Source of the DNA: an uncultured Rhodospirillaceae bacterium
GTDB lineage: Bacteria; Pseudomonadota; Alphaproteobacteria; Rhodospirillales; UBA2165
Assembly (NCBI GenBank): GCA_913041095.1
Contig: CAJWIB010000080.1
Span: 1-9,330 of the forward strand
Length of the DNA stretch: 9,330 bases
Direction: 5' to 3'
The position numbers and the translations under genes were made by a program. The notes below the pieces were generated by a model. The model ran no database searches. It was not told the DNA's origin and saw nothing but the letters and a program-made list of their open reading frames with translations. This document shows positions 1-6,493 of this stretch, piece after piece (position 1 is the stretch's first letter; the number at the start of each line of letters is the position of its first letter).

Positions 1-55
1 CGAACCGGTGTTCACGGCTTTGCAGGCCGCTGCGTAGCCACTCCGCCACCGCGCC
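1..55 (-). tRNA. tRNA-Cys (GCA anticodon), partial, 3' end beyond left edge
   Basis: Read on the minus strand, the sequence starts GGCGCGG (acceptor 5' strand, from position 55). A GCG/CGC D-stem, a D-loop with GTGG, and an anticodon stem CGGC/GCCG follow. The 7-base anticodon loop is CTGCAAA, which puts anticodon GCA at positions 21-23. The T-arm begins (ACCGG then TTCG) and the window ends there, so roughly 19 bases with the 3' half of the T-arm, the acceptor 3' strand and any encoded CCA are missing. The molecule delivers cysteine to UGC/UGU codons. The fold and anticodon are seen directly; identity as tRNA-Cys follows from the anticodon and strong resemblance to alphaproteobacterial tRNA-Cys. 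It is transcribed away from pcm. Confidence 0.93.
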
Positions 56-427
56 GTATGATCTGGTTTTGATCTGGCCGCGCCAGGTCTTTTCATCACG
101 ATTAATGCAACGCTTCGAATCGGCGGCAGACCAATCAGAAGGCCGGGAAATTAGACGTTGGACTATGTCTGGTCAAGCTGCGTTTGACCCAGAATCATAT
201 ATTTTTAAAACTTTTTTTGCATATTTTTTTGTTTTTTGGATATTTTTCGTCCAAACCAACGGAAATTGGTGGACCAGCCGTTATGAGGTGGTAAACATCC
301 TTTAGAATGTTGTCCTATCGGGTGTTGAAAGTAGGGTTTCAGAGGTCCATTTATTGCCTGTTAGGTGATTGTTTAATGATAGACTGGGTCTGTCGCCGGA
401 CCGGATTGAAATAAAAGGATTGTTGCC
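56..427. other. AT-rich intergenic region without a convincing gene
   Basis: This gap separates the divergently transcribed tRNA-Cys and pcm-like genes. Positions about 197-250 are strikingly T-rich, with runs of 5 to 7 T broken by single other bases, which could act as curved or UP-element-like DNA. A 78-codon open frame crosses it (69-305), but it has no ribosome-binding site and its composition simply follows the T-runs (many Phe), so it was not called. Both promoters (tRNA leftward, pcm rightward) should lie here. A weak pair, TTGCCT at 354-359 and TGATAG at 377-382 (17-bp spacing), is the best I can find for pcm and is not convincing. Confidence 0.5.
414..419 (+). promoter_or_regulatory. 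Ribosome-binding site for the GTG start of the pcm-like gene
   Basis: AAAGGA ends 8 bases before the GTG at 428. It supports this non-ATG start over the internal ATG codons further in (for example at 455), which would cut off the conserved N-terminal helix. Confidence 0.7.
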
Positions 428-1093
428 GTGGATTATCGAGCCGTGCGCCAGAATATGGTGGAGAATCAAATCCGCCCCAATCGAGTAACCGATGCTGCCG
501 TCATCGCCGCGATGGCCGATGTGCCGCGCGAAATGTTTGTGCCGGATGACGTAGCCGGAATCGCCTATGTCGATGAGGCCGCGCCGCTTGGCGATGGACG
601 CTATCTGATGGAACCGTTGCTGCTCGCCCGCATTTTGCAAGGGGCGCAAATTTCCGCTGATGATATGGTCTTAAGCATTGGCTGTGGCACCGGGTATGCC
701 GCTGCCGTGTTGGCCAAGGTCGCCAAAGCTGTCGTCGCCGTTGAAGTCAATAATGAGCTGGCAGAGAAGGCAGGCGCCTTGATGGTCGAGCTCGGCATCG
801 ACAATGCGGTGGTGATTGAAGACACACTTGCCGATGGCTATGCCAAGCAAGCACCATATGACGCGATTGTGTTCTGCGGCGCTGTCGAAGAGGTACCGGA
901 TGCTGTACTAGATCAATTGGCCGAAGGTGGCCGGTTGGTTTCAGTTGTGGCACCGGCAGGCCAATCTGGTGTAGCGATGGGGAAAGCAGTGGTGATGCAG
1001 AAATTTGGTGCTGCGGTTTCTAGTGTCGAATTGTTTGATGCCGGAACGCCGTTATTGCCGGGATTTAGTAAAGAAAAAGCATTTGAATTTTAA
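428..1093 (+). CDS. pcm: PCMT-family (protein-L-isoaspartate O-methyltransferase-like) methyltransferase
   Basis: This 221-residue cytoplasmic protein starts at GTG. The PCMT family uses S-adenosylmethionine to methylate L-isoaspartyl residues in damaged proteins and start their repair. The family pattern is visible: an N-terminal helix with RxNMVENQIRP (residues 7-17), VPREMFVP (32-39), the SAM-binding glycine loop VLSIGCGTGY (81-90), a following acidic strand end VAVEV (103-107), and a Rossmann core ending with EGGRLV (166-171). In canonical enzymes the segment after the first domain reads roughly ISQP/ISAP before the helix; here it is RYLMEP (58-63). The loop also has Ser where Glu is common (VLEIG). 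These differences are typical of a divergent branch often found beside tolC in alphaproteobacteria, so the true substrate is less certain than the fold. The stop codon lies within the left direct repeat of a MITE-like element. Confidence 0.85.
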   Translation: MDYRAVRQNMVENQIRPNRVTDAAVIAAMADVPREMFVPDDVAGIAYVDEAAPLGDGRYLMEPLLLARILQGAQISADDMVLSIGCGTGYAAAVLAKVAKAVVAVEVNNELAEKAGALMVELGIDNAVVIEDTLADGYAKQAPYDAIVFCGAVEEVPDAVLDQLAEGGRLVSVVAPAGQSGVAMGKAVVMQKFGAAVSSVELFDAGTPLLPGFSKEKAFEF

Positions 1094-1221
1094 ATGGGGC
1101 TGACCCAGCTAGCGCCATTTAGGTGTTATCATGAAGGCAATGAGGAAGAGCTAATTAAGACAAATAAAACAGTGGGTTAAACTATATTTAAACCAGTTAG
1201 CTGGGTCAGTCCCTTTTAAAT
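1088..1221. mobile_element. MITE-like element, 118 bp, with terminal inverted repeats and 8-bp direct repeats
   Basis: The element proper spans 1096-1213. Its left end GGGGCTGACCCAGCTAGC (1096-1113) and the reverse complement of its right end, GGGACTGACCCAGCTAAC (from 1196-1213), match at 16 of 18 positions. Both ends are flanked by the direct repeat TTTTAAAT (1088-1095 and 1214-1221), which reads as an 8-bp target-site duplication. The interior has no meaningful open frame, so it would be non-autonomous. GG-starting ends and 8-bp duplications are compatible with the IS1595 family, but the parent element is not in the window and this assignment is inference. The left duplication contains the pcm TAA stop. 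Removing the element plus one repeat copy leaves the same stop codon, so insertion would not have changed the protein. Because the repeat is AT-rich and nearly palindromic, the duplication could partly be an extension of the inverted repeat. The long dyad could also form a stem at the end of the pcm transcript. Confidence 0.65.
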
Positions 1222-1271
1222 ATTTAACCGGTGTATTTGTAACCGTTTGAACAACCCTCAAATGCAAGGTT

Positions 1272-1301
1272 TTGGTAACACTTTTTGGATAAATATATAC
1301 T
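1272..1301 (+). promoter_or_regulatory. Possible sigma70-type promoter for tolC
   Basis: TTGGTA (1272-1277) and TATACT (1296-1301) are separated by 18 bp in an AT-rich stretch, giving a leader of about 80 nt before the tolC start. It is the best hexamer pair between the MITE-like element and tolC. It has not been tested against background, so it is only a candidate. Confidence 0.3.
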
Positions 1302-1389
1302 CATACTATGTGTGGAGATTAATTTTTTTGTGGTTGTGGTTGAGTGACGTACCAGATCGTCGGTAGATTAGCCGCCCAGAGGATTGTGG

Positions 1390-2790
1390 ATGCGTAATAA
1401 ATTACCCGCTAAATTTAGCCTTATGGCCGGTAGCGTCGTTGCCGGTTTCTTGACGTGTGCGGGAGCAGCACATGGTCAAACTTTAACGGAAGCTCTAGCG
1501 GCTGCCTATATGAACAACCCAAAATTATTAGCGGCGCGCGCGTCTTTGCGCTCCGATGATGAAGCTGTGCCGCAAGCCCTGGCGAATTGGCGGCCGAAAG
1601 TCGAATTGTCCGGCGATGTTGCGCGCACGCACACTCATCTCAACACCCGCACAGCCGGTAGAGACCAATTGAGGTCACCCCGCAATACGTCGCTTGATGT
1701 CACACTACCGTTATATCGTGGTTTGAGAACGAACGCCGGCGTTACGAAAGCGGAACTTGATATCAAATCGGCGCGTGCTGGTTTATTGGGAACAGAGCAG
1801 GATGTGTTGTTAAGTGCGGCCTCGGCCTATATGGCCGTCATGCGCGATCAGGCGGTGCTTGATCTCAACATGAAAAACGAACAAGTGCTGTGGCATCAAT
1901 TGGAAGCAACTCAAGACCGGTTTCGGGTTGGTGAAATTACGCGCACCGACGTCAGTCAGGCGGAAGCCAGGCTGTCAGGTGCGTCAGCAGATCGCATTCA
2001 AGCTGAAGGCAATCTCAACAATTCACGCGCCAACTATCTTAATGTCATCGGCGAAGCGCCCATCAAGCTGCAAGCGCCGACAAAATTAGGTGACCTGCCA
2101 ACCAGTTTGGAGAATGCCGTCAGCACCGCAATCAAAAATCATCCTGATGTCGTATCAAAAAGTTTTAGTGAGCAAGCGGCCCGGGAAAATATTAAATCCG
2201 TGCGCGGCGAATTGCTGCCAACGCTGAACCTTTTGGGTAAATTGAGCCGGGGTTGGGAATCAACAACCAACGATAGCCAAATAACAACTGGCCGCGTGAT
2301 GTTGGATTTAACTGTGCCTCTTTATCAAAAGGGTTCGGTTTTTTCTCGGCTTAGAGCAGCCAAGCAAGATGCCGGTCAAAGTCTGCTTAATCTCGAAGAT
2401 AGCAGGCGCAATGCACGGGAAACAGCAACCAAAGCGTGGGAAACCCATGAAACGGCAAAAGCGCGAATCAATTCGATTTCCGCCCAAATTAAGGCTGCAG
2501 AGATCGCTTTGGAGGGTGTTCAGCGTGAAGCCGAGGTTGGGTCACGTACGATTTTGGACGTCTTAGATGCGGAACAGGAATTATTGGACGCGAATGTAAG
2601 TCTCGTAAGAGCAAATCGCGATCAAATTATCACAAGTTTTGAATTGCGGGAATCCATTGGCCGCTTAACGGCAAAAAACCTCGGATTACCGGTAAAAATT
2701 TACGATCCAACCAGACATTATAAAGAAATTCGTTCCAAATGGTTTGGCTCAAATAGCTCTGACCAAGACCCAGTTGGCACAAAAAAATAG
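1390..2790 (+). CDS. tolC: TolC-family outer-membrane efflux/secretion channel
   Basis: This 466-residue protein forms, as a trimer, the outer-membrane and periplasmic tunnel used by type I secretion systems and RND or ABC efflux pumps. The ATG at 1390 is preferred over the in-frame TTG at 1384, because AGAGGA (1378-1383) is then 6 bases upstream instead of directly abutting. Residues 1-29 form a signal peptide with Arg/Lys at the start, a hydrophobic stretch and a likely cut after AHG. A Cys at residue 23 lacks a proper lipobox (preceded by Thr), so a lipoprotein is unlikely. Two outer-membrane-efflux repeats follow (about 30-225 and 235-440), each rich in long amphipathic helices. The repeats start with the similar segments TLTEALAAAYMNNP and LENAVSTAIKNHPDV, and both contain a proline-bearing strand (VTLPLYRG, LTVPLYQKG). 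The length is normal for the family. It lies between pcm and popZ, an arrangement known in alphaproteobacteria. The cognate pump is not in the window. Confidence 0.93.
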   Translation: MRNKLPAKFSLMAGSVVAGFLTCAGAAHGQTLTEALAAAYMNNPKLLAARASLRSDDEAVPQALANWRPKVELSGDVARTHTHLNTRTAGRDQLRSPRNTSLDVTLPLYRGLRTNAGVTKAELDIKSARAGLLGTEQDVLLSAASAYMAVMRDQAVLDLNMKNEQVLWHQLEATQDRFRVGEITRTDVSQAEARLSGASADRIQAEGNLNNSRANYLNVIGEAPIKLQAPTKLGDLPTSLENAVSTAIKNHPDVVSKSFSEQAARENIKSVRGELLPTLNLLGKLSRGWESTTNDSQITTGRVMLDLTVPLYQKGSVFSRLRAAKQDAGQSLLNLEDSRRNARETATKAWETHETAKARINSISAQIKAAEIALEGVQREAEVGSRTILDVLDAEQELLDANVSLVRANRDQIITSFELRESIGRLTAKNLGLPVKIYDPTRHYKEIRSKWFGSNSSDQDPVGTKK

Positions 2791-2933
2791 TCAAATAATT
2801 CGATACGGGCGAAAAAACTGAAATAATTGCCCGGCGGTCACCAGGAACTGCTTAACAAGCAGGCGGAAAAAAAGTAGCGTCAAATGTAGAACGTGGTATT
2901 AATCTGTTAGCTAATTGGACCGATGATCGAGTA
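2791..2933 (+). other. tolC-popZ spacer with a small hairpin
   Basis: The spacer holds CTGCTT-AAC-AAGCAG (2848-2862), a perfect 6-bp hairpin. It is followed by a purine-rich stretch (GGCGGAAAAAAA) rather than a T-run, so it does not look like a Rho-independent terminator. A looser pair, CGGGC (2806-2810) with GCCCG (2829-2833), is also present. There is no clear promoter and no good Shine-Dalgarno sequence before popZ. Read-through from tolC into popZ is therefore plausible. Confidence 0.4.
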
Positions 2934-3494
2934 ATGGCCGAAGAAAACAAACAAGCCGAATCTTCAATGGAAGAAAGCCTCGCCTCAATCAGGCGGGTAT
3001 TGTCCGAAGATGAAGAAGCTGAAGCGGAAGCGAAAGCGCCAGCTGAGCCCGAACCGGAAGAAGAGATGGACATGGCGGCAGCGATGGAAGAAATGGAACC
3101 TGAACCTGAACCAGAACCTGCTCCGGCACCTGCCCCAGTGGCAACACCATCGCCAGCGCCGGAACCAGAACCAACGCTCAATGAAAACATTCTTGAGTTG
3201 ACCCAGCAAATGATTGCGCAAGCACCACCGGATATCGGTGCGGGTGAATCAATCCTTTCAACGGCACCTTCACAGGATTCGACGGATGCCTTACAGGAAC
3301 TCGCCAAGGCTCTCTTGAGCAAGCGGGATATCGCCATCGGCAACCGGGATATGACTCTCGAAGGTTTGATCCGGGAAATATTTCGCCCGTTGCTGCGCGA
3401 ATGGCTGGATCAAAACTTGCCCTATCTGATCGAACGATTGGTCAAGAAAGAGATCGATCACATGGTCAATCGGGCGGAGCGCTTGGATCTGTAA
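2934..3494 (+). CDS. popZ: PopZ-like polar organising protein (DUF2497)
   Basis: This 186-residue acidic protein has the three-part design of PopZ, which self-assembles into a cell-pole matrix that anchors the ParB-centromere complex and recruits cell-cycle regulators. The N-terminal client-binding helix is recognisable as MEESLASIRRVLSEDEE (residues 12-28). The middle (about 29-80) is a disordered linker of Glu, Ala and Pro, including a run of Glu-Pro and Ala-Pro dipeptides. The C-terminal oligomerisation region (141-186) carries the family hallmark LIREIFRPLLREWLDQNLP followed by LIERLVKKEI and a final ERLDL. The start is fixed by the conserved N-terminus, because the upstream sequence shows only a poor ribosome-binding site. 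The order tolC-popZ-valS supports the call. The function in this organism is inferred from Caulobacter and its relatives. Confidence 0.9.
   Translation: MAEENKQAESSMEESLASIRRVLSEDEEAEAEAKAPAEPEPEEEMDMAAAMEEMEPEPEPEPAPAPAPVATPSPAPEPEPTLNENILELTQQMIAQAPPDIGAGESILSTAPSQDSTDALQELAKALLSKRDIAIGNRDMTLEGLIREIFRPLLREWLDQNLPYLIERLVKKEIDHMVNRAERLDL
3096..3137 (+). repeat. In-gene hexamer repeat encoding Glu-Pro / Ala-Pro dipeptides of PopZ
   Basis: Seven consecutive 6-bp units read GAACCT, GAACCT, GAACCA, GAACCT, GCTCCG, GCACCT, GCCCCA, giving EPEPEPEP then APAPAP. Such units could change in number by slippage without shifting the frame, altering linker length in PopZ. The repeat also makes long but meaningless open frames on the opposite strand. 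Confidence 0.75.
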
Positions 3495-3527
3495 TCACCT
3501 AACTTTAATTTTCAGGTAATTTCCTAA

Positions 3528-3555
3528 TTTACACGCGGTTTTCCCGTGATATTGT
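3528..3555 (+). promoter_or_regulatory. Possible promoter for valS
   Basis: TTTACA (3528-3533) and TATTGT (3550-3555) are separated by 16 bp in the popZ-valS gap. The -35 hexamer differs from TTGACA at one position and the -10 is weak. If used, it gives a leader of roughly 55 nt. No amino-acid-responsive leader, such as a T-box, was recognised. Confidence 0.3.
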
Positions 3556-3618
3556 GCGCGCCGTTTAGGGAGCATCGCACCCGTTGTTGCTTAGCGCCAT
3601 AAATAATAGAAGTTGGTA

Positions 3619-6267
3619 ATGTTAGAAAAAAACTATCAGCCTGATTTAGCGGAAGCCAAGCACTACAAAGCTTGGGAAGACTCCGGTGCGTTTAAATGCG
3701 GCGTTAATGCCGAAGGCAAGCCTTATACCATTGTCATCCCACCGCCTAATGTCACCGGCAGTCTTCATATGGGCCATGCGCTCAACAACACGTTGCAGGA
3801 TATTCTGACGCGCTATCACCGGATGAAAGGTGATGATGCGCTGTGGCAGCCCGGCTGCGACCACGCCGGCATTGCAACCCAGATGGTGGTGGAGCGCCAG
3901 CTCGAACAGGAAGGCAAAACCCGCCACGATCTTGGCCGTAAAAAATTCATTGATACGGTTTGGCAATGGAAAGAAGAATCCGGTGGCACCATTGTCGGTC
4001 AATTGCGGCGCTTAGGCGCATCCTGCGATTGGTCGCGCGAACGTTTCACCATGGATGATGGGCTTTCCGCTGCTGTTCGCAAAGTCTTTGTTGAGCTTTA
4101 TAAGCAGGAATTAATCTATCGCGATAAGCGTTTGGTCAATTGGGATCCCAAACTGCATACGGCGATTTCTGATCTGGAAGTGGAGCAGCGCGAATCCGTC
4201 GGCAGCATGTGGTATTTTAAATACCCCATCGAAGGCCAAGATGGGCAGTTTATAACTGTTGGTACCACCCGCCCTGAAACCATGTTGGGCGATACGGCAG
4301 TGGCGGTACATCCTGATGACGAGCGCTACACCGATTTGGTTGGCAATAATGTCATCCTGCCGATTGCTGGCCGGCCCATCCCGATTGTCGCCGATGAATA
4401 TTCCGATCCTGAAAAAGGCAGTGGTGCGGTTAAAATCACACCGGCGCATGACTTCAATGACTTTGAAGTTGGCCGCCGCAATGATCTGGACCTGATTAAC
4501 ATATTCGACCGTGACGCCAATCTGAACGAAAATGTGCACGATGCCTATAAAGGCATGGAACGGTTTGCGGCACGCGAAAAAATCATTGCTGAAATGGACG
4601 CGCTCGGTTTGTTGGAAAAAATTGAAGACAATGAGATGATGGTGCCTTATGGCGACCGCTCCGGCGTGGTGATCGAGCCGTGGCTGACCGATCAATGGTT
4701 TGTCGATGCTGAGACTTTAGCGCAGCCGGCGATCAAAGCGGTTGAAGAGGGGCGTACCAAATTTGTCCCCAAACACTGGGAGAACACCTATTTCGAGTGG
4801 ATGCGCAATATCCAGCCGTGGTGCGTTTCCCGCCAAATCTGGTGGGGCCATCAAATTCCCGCTTGGTTCGGCCCGGATGGTGAAATCTTTGTCGAGCTGA
4901 CAGAAGAAGAAGCGCAAGCCGCCGCCGATAAACACTATGGCAAGCCGACGGAAATTACCCGCGATGAAGATGTGTTGGACACCTGGTTTTCTTCTGCACT
5001 TTGGCCGTTTTCGACGCTTGGCTGGCCGGAAGAGACGCCGGAGGTTGCGCGCTACTACCCGACTGATGTTTTGGTTACCGGCTTTGACATTATTTTCTTC
5101 TGGGTGTCCCGGATGATGATGATGGGTCTGCACTTTCTTGATGAAGTGCCGTTCCATGAAGTCTATATCCATGCTCTGGTACGGGACGAGCACGGTCAGA
5201 AAATGTCTAAATCAAAGGGCAATGTGATCGATCCATTGCAACTTATCGACAGCTATGGCGCAGATGCCTTGCGTATGACATTGGCAGCTCATGCTGCCCA
5301 AGGCCGCGACATTAAGCTGTCTGAAAATCGCGTCGAAGGCTATCGAAATTTTGCCACCAAATTGTGGAATGCGGCGCGTTTTTGCGAGATTAATGGCTGT
5401 AAGTCAGCGCTGGATTTCAACCCTAAAAATGTAAACGAAACTCTGAATAAATGGATTGTCGGTAAAGTTGCTGAGGCGACCGGCAAAGTCGCTACTGGCA
5501 TTGATGACTACCGCTTTAACGAAGCCGCTGGCGGTATCTACCAGTTTACTTGGGGTACGTTTTGCGACTGGTTCATCGAGTTTGCCAAGCCGATCCTGCA
5601 GGGTGATGATGGTGCGGCGAAATCAGAAACACAAGCGACTGCCGCCTGGGTGTTGGAACAATTGTTACTGTTGCTGCACCCCTTTATGCCGTTTATCACT
5701 GAGGAACTTTGGGCCCAAATGGGGGACAGCAAAAACGCTATGCTGATTTCCACTGCCTGGCCTGAATTAGGTGATCTCAGCGATGCAGGAGCCGAAGCCG
5801 AAATGGACTGGATAGTTCGCTTGATCACGCAAATCCGATCGCTCCGTGTTGAACTGAATGTTCCAGCCAGCACTAAGGTACCATTGGCCTTGAAAAACGC
5901 TGAAGATGTCGCCGCACTTTGCGTCGAGCGTCATGGTGAATTGATCAAGCGTTTGGCTCGGCTTGAGACACTTGAACTTTCTGATGCCGAGGTGCCGGAA
6001 GGGGCAGCGCAGAATATTTTAGGCACAACGACGTTGGTGATGTCGCTTACCGGTGTGATTAATGTCGATGAGGAAAAAGCACGTTTGGATAAAGAGATTG
6101 CCAAGCTTGACGGTGAGATTGAAAAAATTGACAAAAAACTCGACAACGAAAACTTTACCTCGAAGGCACCGGCGGAAGTTGTCGAGGAACAAAAATCGCG
6201 CCGTACCGACTACGCTAAATCCAAAGCTAAAGTCGAAGAAGCGTTGAACCGTATTTCGCAATTATAA
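3619..6267 (+). CDS. valS: Valyl-tRNA synthetase (ValRS, class I)
   Basis: This 882-residue cytoplasmic enzyme charges tRNA-Val with valine using ATP and edits mischarged threonine. The ATG at 3619 is preferred over the in-frame TTG at 3613: the purine-rich AGAAG (3608-3612) is 6 bases upstream of the ATG, and the ValRS family starts close to LEKNYQP. The class I HIGH motif is HMGH (residues 50-53, within PPNVTGSLHMGHALN) and the second signature is KMSKS (528-532). The CP1 editing domain shows GTTRPETMLGDTAVAVHP (from 215). The anticodon-binding helical domain lies in the last third, and a C-terminal charged coiled-coil arm runs from about residue 816 (VDEEKARLDKEI) to the end. The protein is slightly shorter than the E. 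coli enzyme but within the family range, and no frame break is seen. It follows popZ after 124 bp, the usual order in this class. Confidence 0.98.
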   Translation: MLEKNYQPDLAEAKHYKAWEDSGAFKCGVNAEGKPYTIVIPPPNVTGSLHMGHALNNTLQDILTRYHRMKGDDALWQPGCDHAGIATQMVVERQLEQEGKTRHDLGRKKFIDTVWQWKEESGGTIVGQLRRLGASCDWSRERFTMDDGLSAAVRKVFVELYKQELIYRDKRLVNWDPKLHTAISDLEVEQRESVGSMWYFKYPIEGQDGQFITVGTTRPETMLGDTAVAVHPDDERYTDLVGNNVILPIAGRPIPIVADEYSDPEKGSGAVKITPAHDFNDFEVGRRNDLDLINIFDRDANLNENVHDAYKGMERFAAREKIIAEMDALGLLEKIEDNEMMVPYGDRSGVVIEPWLTDQWFVDAETLAQPAIKAVEEGRTKFVPKHWENTYFEWMRNIQPWCVSRQIWWGHQIPAWFGPDGEIFVELTEEEAQAAADKHYGKPTEITRDEDVLDTWFSSALWPFSTLGWPEETPEVARYYPTDVLVTGFDIIFFWVSRMMMMGLHFLDEVPFHEVYIHALVRDEHGQKMSKSKGNVIDPLQLIDSYGADALRMTLAAHAAQGRDIKLSENRVEGYRNFATKLWNAARFCEINGCKSALDFNPKNVNETLNKWIVGKVAEATGKVATGIDDYRFNEAAGGIYQFTWGTFCDWFIEFAKPILQGDDGAAKSETQATAAWVLEQLLLLLHPFMPFITEELWAQMGDSKNAMLISTAWPELGDLSDAGAEAEMDWIVRLITQIRSLRVELNVPASTKVPLALKNAEDVAALCVERHGELIKRLARLETLELSDAEVPEGAAQNILGTTTLVMSLTGVINVDEEKARLDKEIAKLDGEIEKIDKKLDNENFTSKAPAEVVEEQKSRRTDYAKSKAKVEEALNRISQL

Positions 6268-6297
6268 AAATTCAAATTCTAGCTCCCGAGACGCGAT

Positions 6298-6309
6298 ATA
6301 GTATACTAT
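6298..6309. repeat. Perfect 12-bp palindrome just after valS
   Basis: ATAGTATACTAT is a perfect palindrome lying between the valS stop (6267) and the monooxygenase remnant. It could be a protein-binding site or a chance AT-rich dyad. It is followed by no T-run, so it is not a terminator for valS. No other terminator for valS was found. Confidence 0.35.
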
Positions 6310-6327
6310 CCGATATTGGTGACGCGC

Positions 6328-6477
6328 GCCGGTGGATTATTTCTAAGCGAAGATATCCAGCGCTCTTTCCGTGACGTTCTTGCCGGTAATAAGCAAATAG
6401 CTCTCAACTGGGACAGTAACGGCACCACTTACGGCAAGGTGGCGCTCGGTCTCAAGCCAGCGCTAGTTTGCTGGTAG
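6328..6477 (+). pseudogene. C-terminal remnant of an acyl-CoA-dehydrogenase-like flavin monooxygenase
   Basis: Translating from 6328 gives 49 residues and a TAG stop. They begin AGGLFLSEDIQRSFRDV and include ALNWDSNGTTYGKVALGL. They align without gaps to residues 360-401 of the intact monooxygenase at 7924-9153 (AGGLFLDGNLQRQFRDV... and FLNWDINATAYGRAILGL), with 26 of 42 positions identical by eye. The frame is open from 6283 but has no matching sequence before AGG and no ribosome-binding site. More than 85 percent of the gene is therefore absent, and the piece cannot fold as an enzyme. The identity is too low for a very recent copy, so it is likely the tail of a paralogue or of a former neighbour that was deleted against the valS end. 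It lies on the plus strand, converging on lysR, whose stop is only 16 bp away. Confidence 0.85.
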
Positions 6478-6493
6478 TACGCGAGAAAATATT

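Noticed and set aside
69..305. 78-codon frame in the left intergenic gap
   Set aside because: No ribosome-binding site; its Phe-rich end merely translates the T-runs; no family resemblance.
1096..1213. CRISPR or REP cluster between pcm and tolC
   Set aside because: There are only two inverted ends and no regularly spaced direct repeats; one insertion-like element explains the pattern.
1384..1389. TTG at 1384 as the tolC start
   Set aside because: The AGAGGA sequence would touch the start codon; the ATG at 1390 has proper spacing and a better signal-peptide start.
2848..2862. CTGCTT-AAC-AAGCAG hairpin as a tolC terminator
   Set aside because: No T-run follows on the plus strand, and on the minus strand the T-run precedes the hairpin instead of following it.
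2852..3343. 163-codon minus-strand frame rich in Ser, Gly and Ala opposite popZ
   Set aside because: It is a mirror of the GAACCT-type repeats and acidic codons of popZ, which is firmly identified on the plus strand.
3613..3618. TTG at 3613 as the valS start
   Set aside because: AGAAG directly abuts it; the ATG two codons on has normal spacing and matches the family N-terminus.
4111..4695. 194-codon minus-strand frame inside valS
   Set aside because: Lies fully within a well-conserved synthetase gene, opposite its editing domain; a codon-usage shadow.
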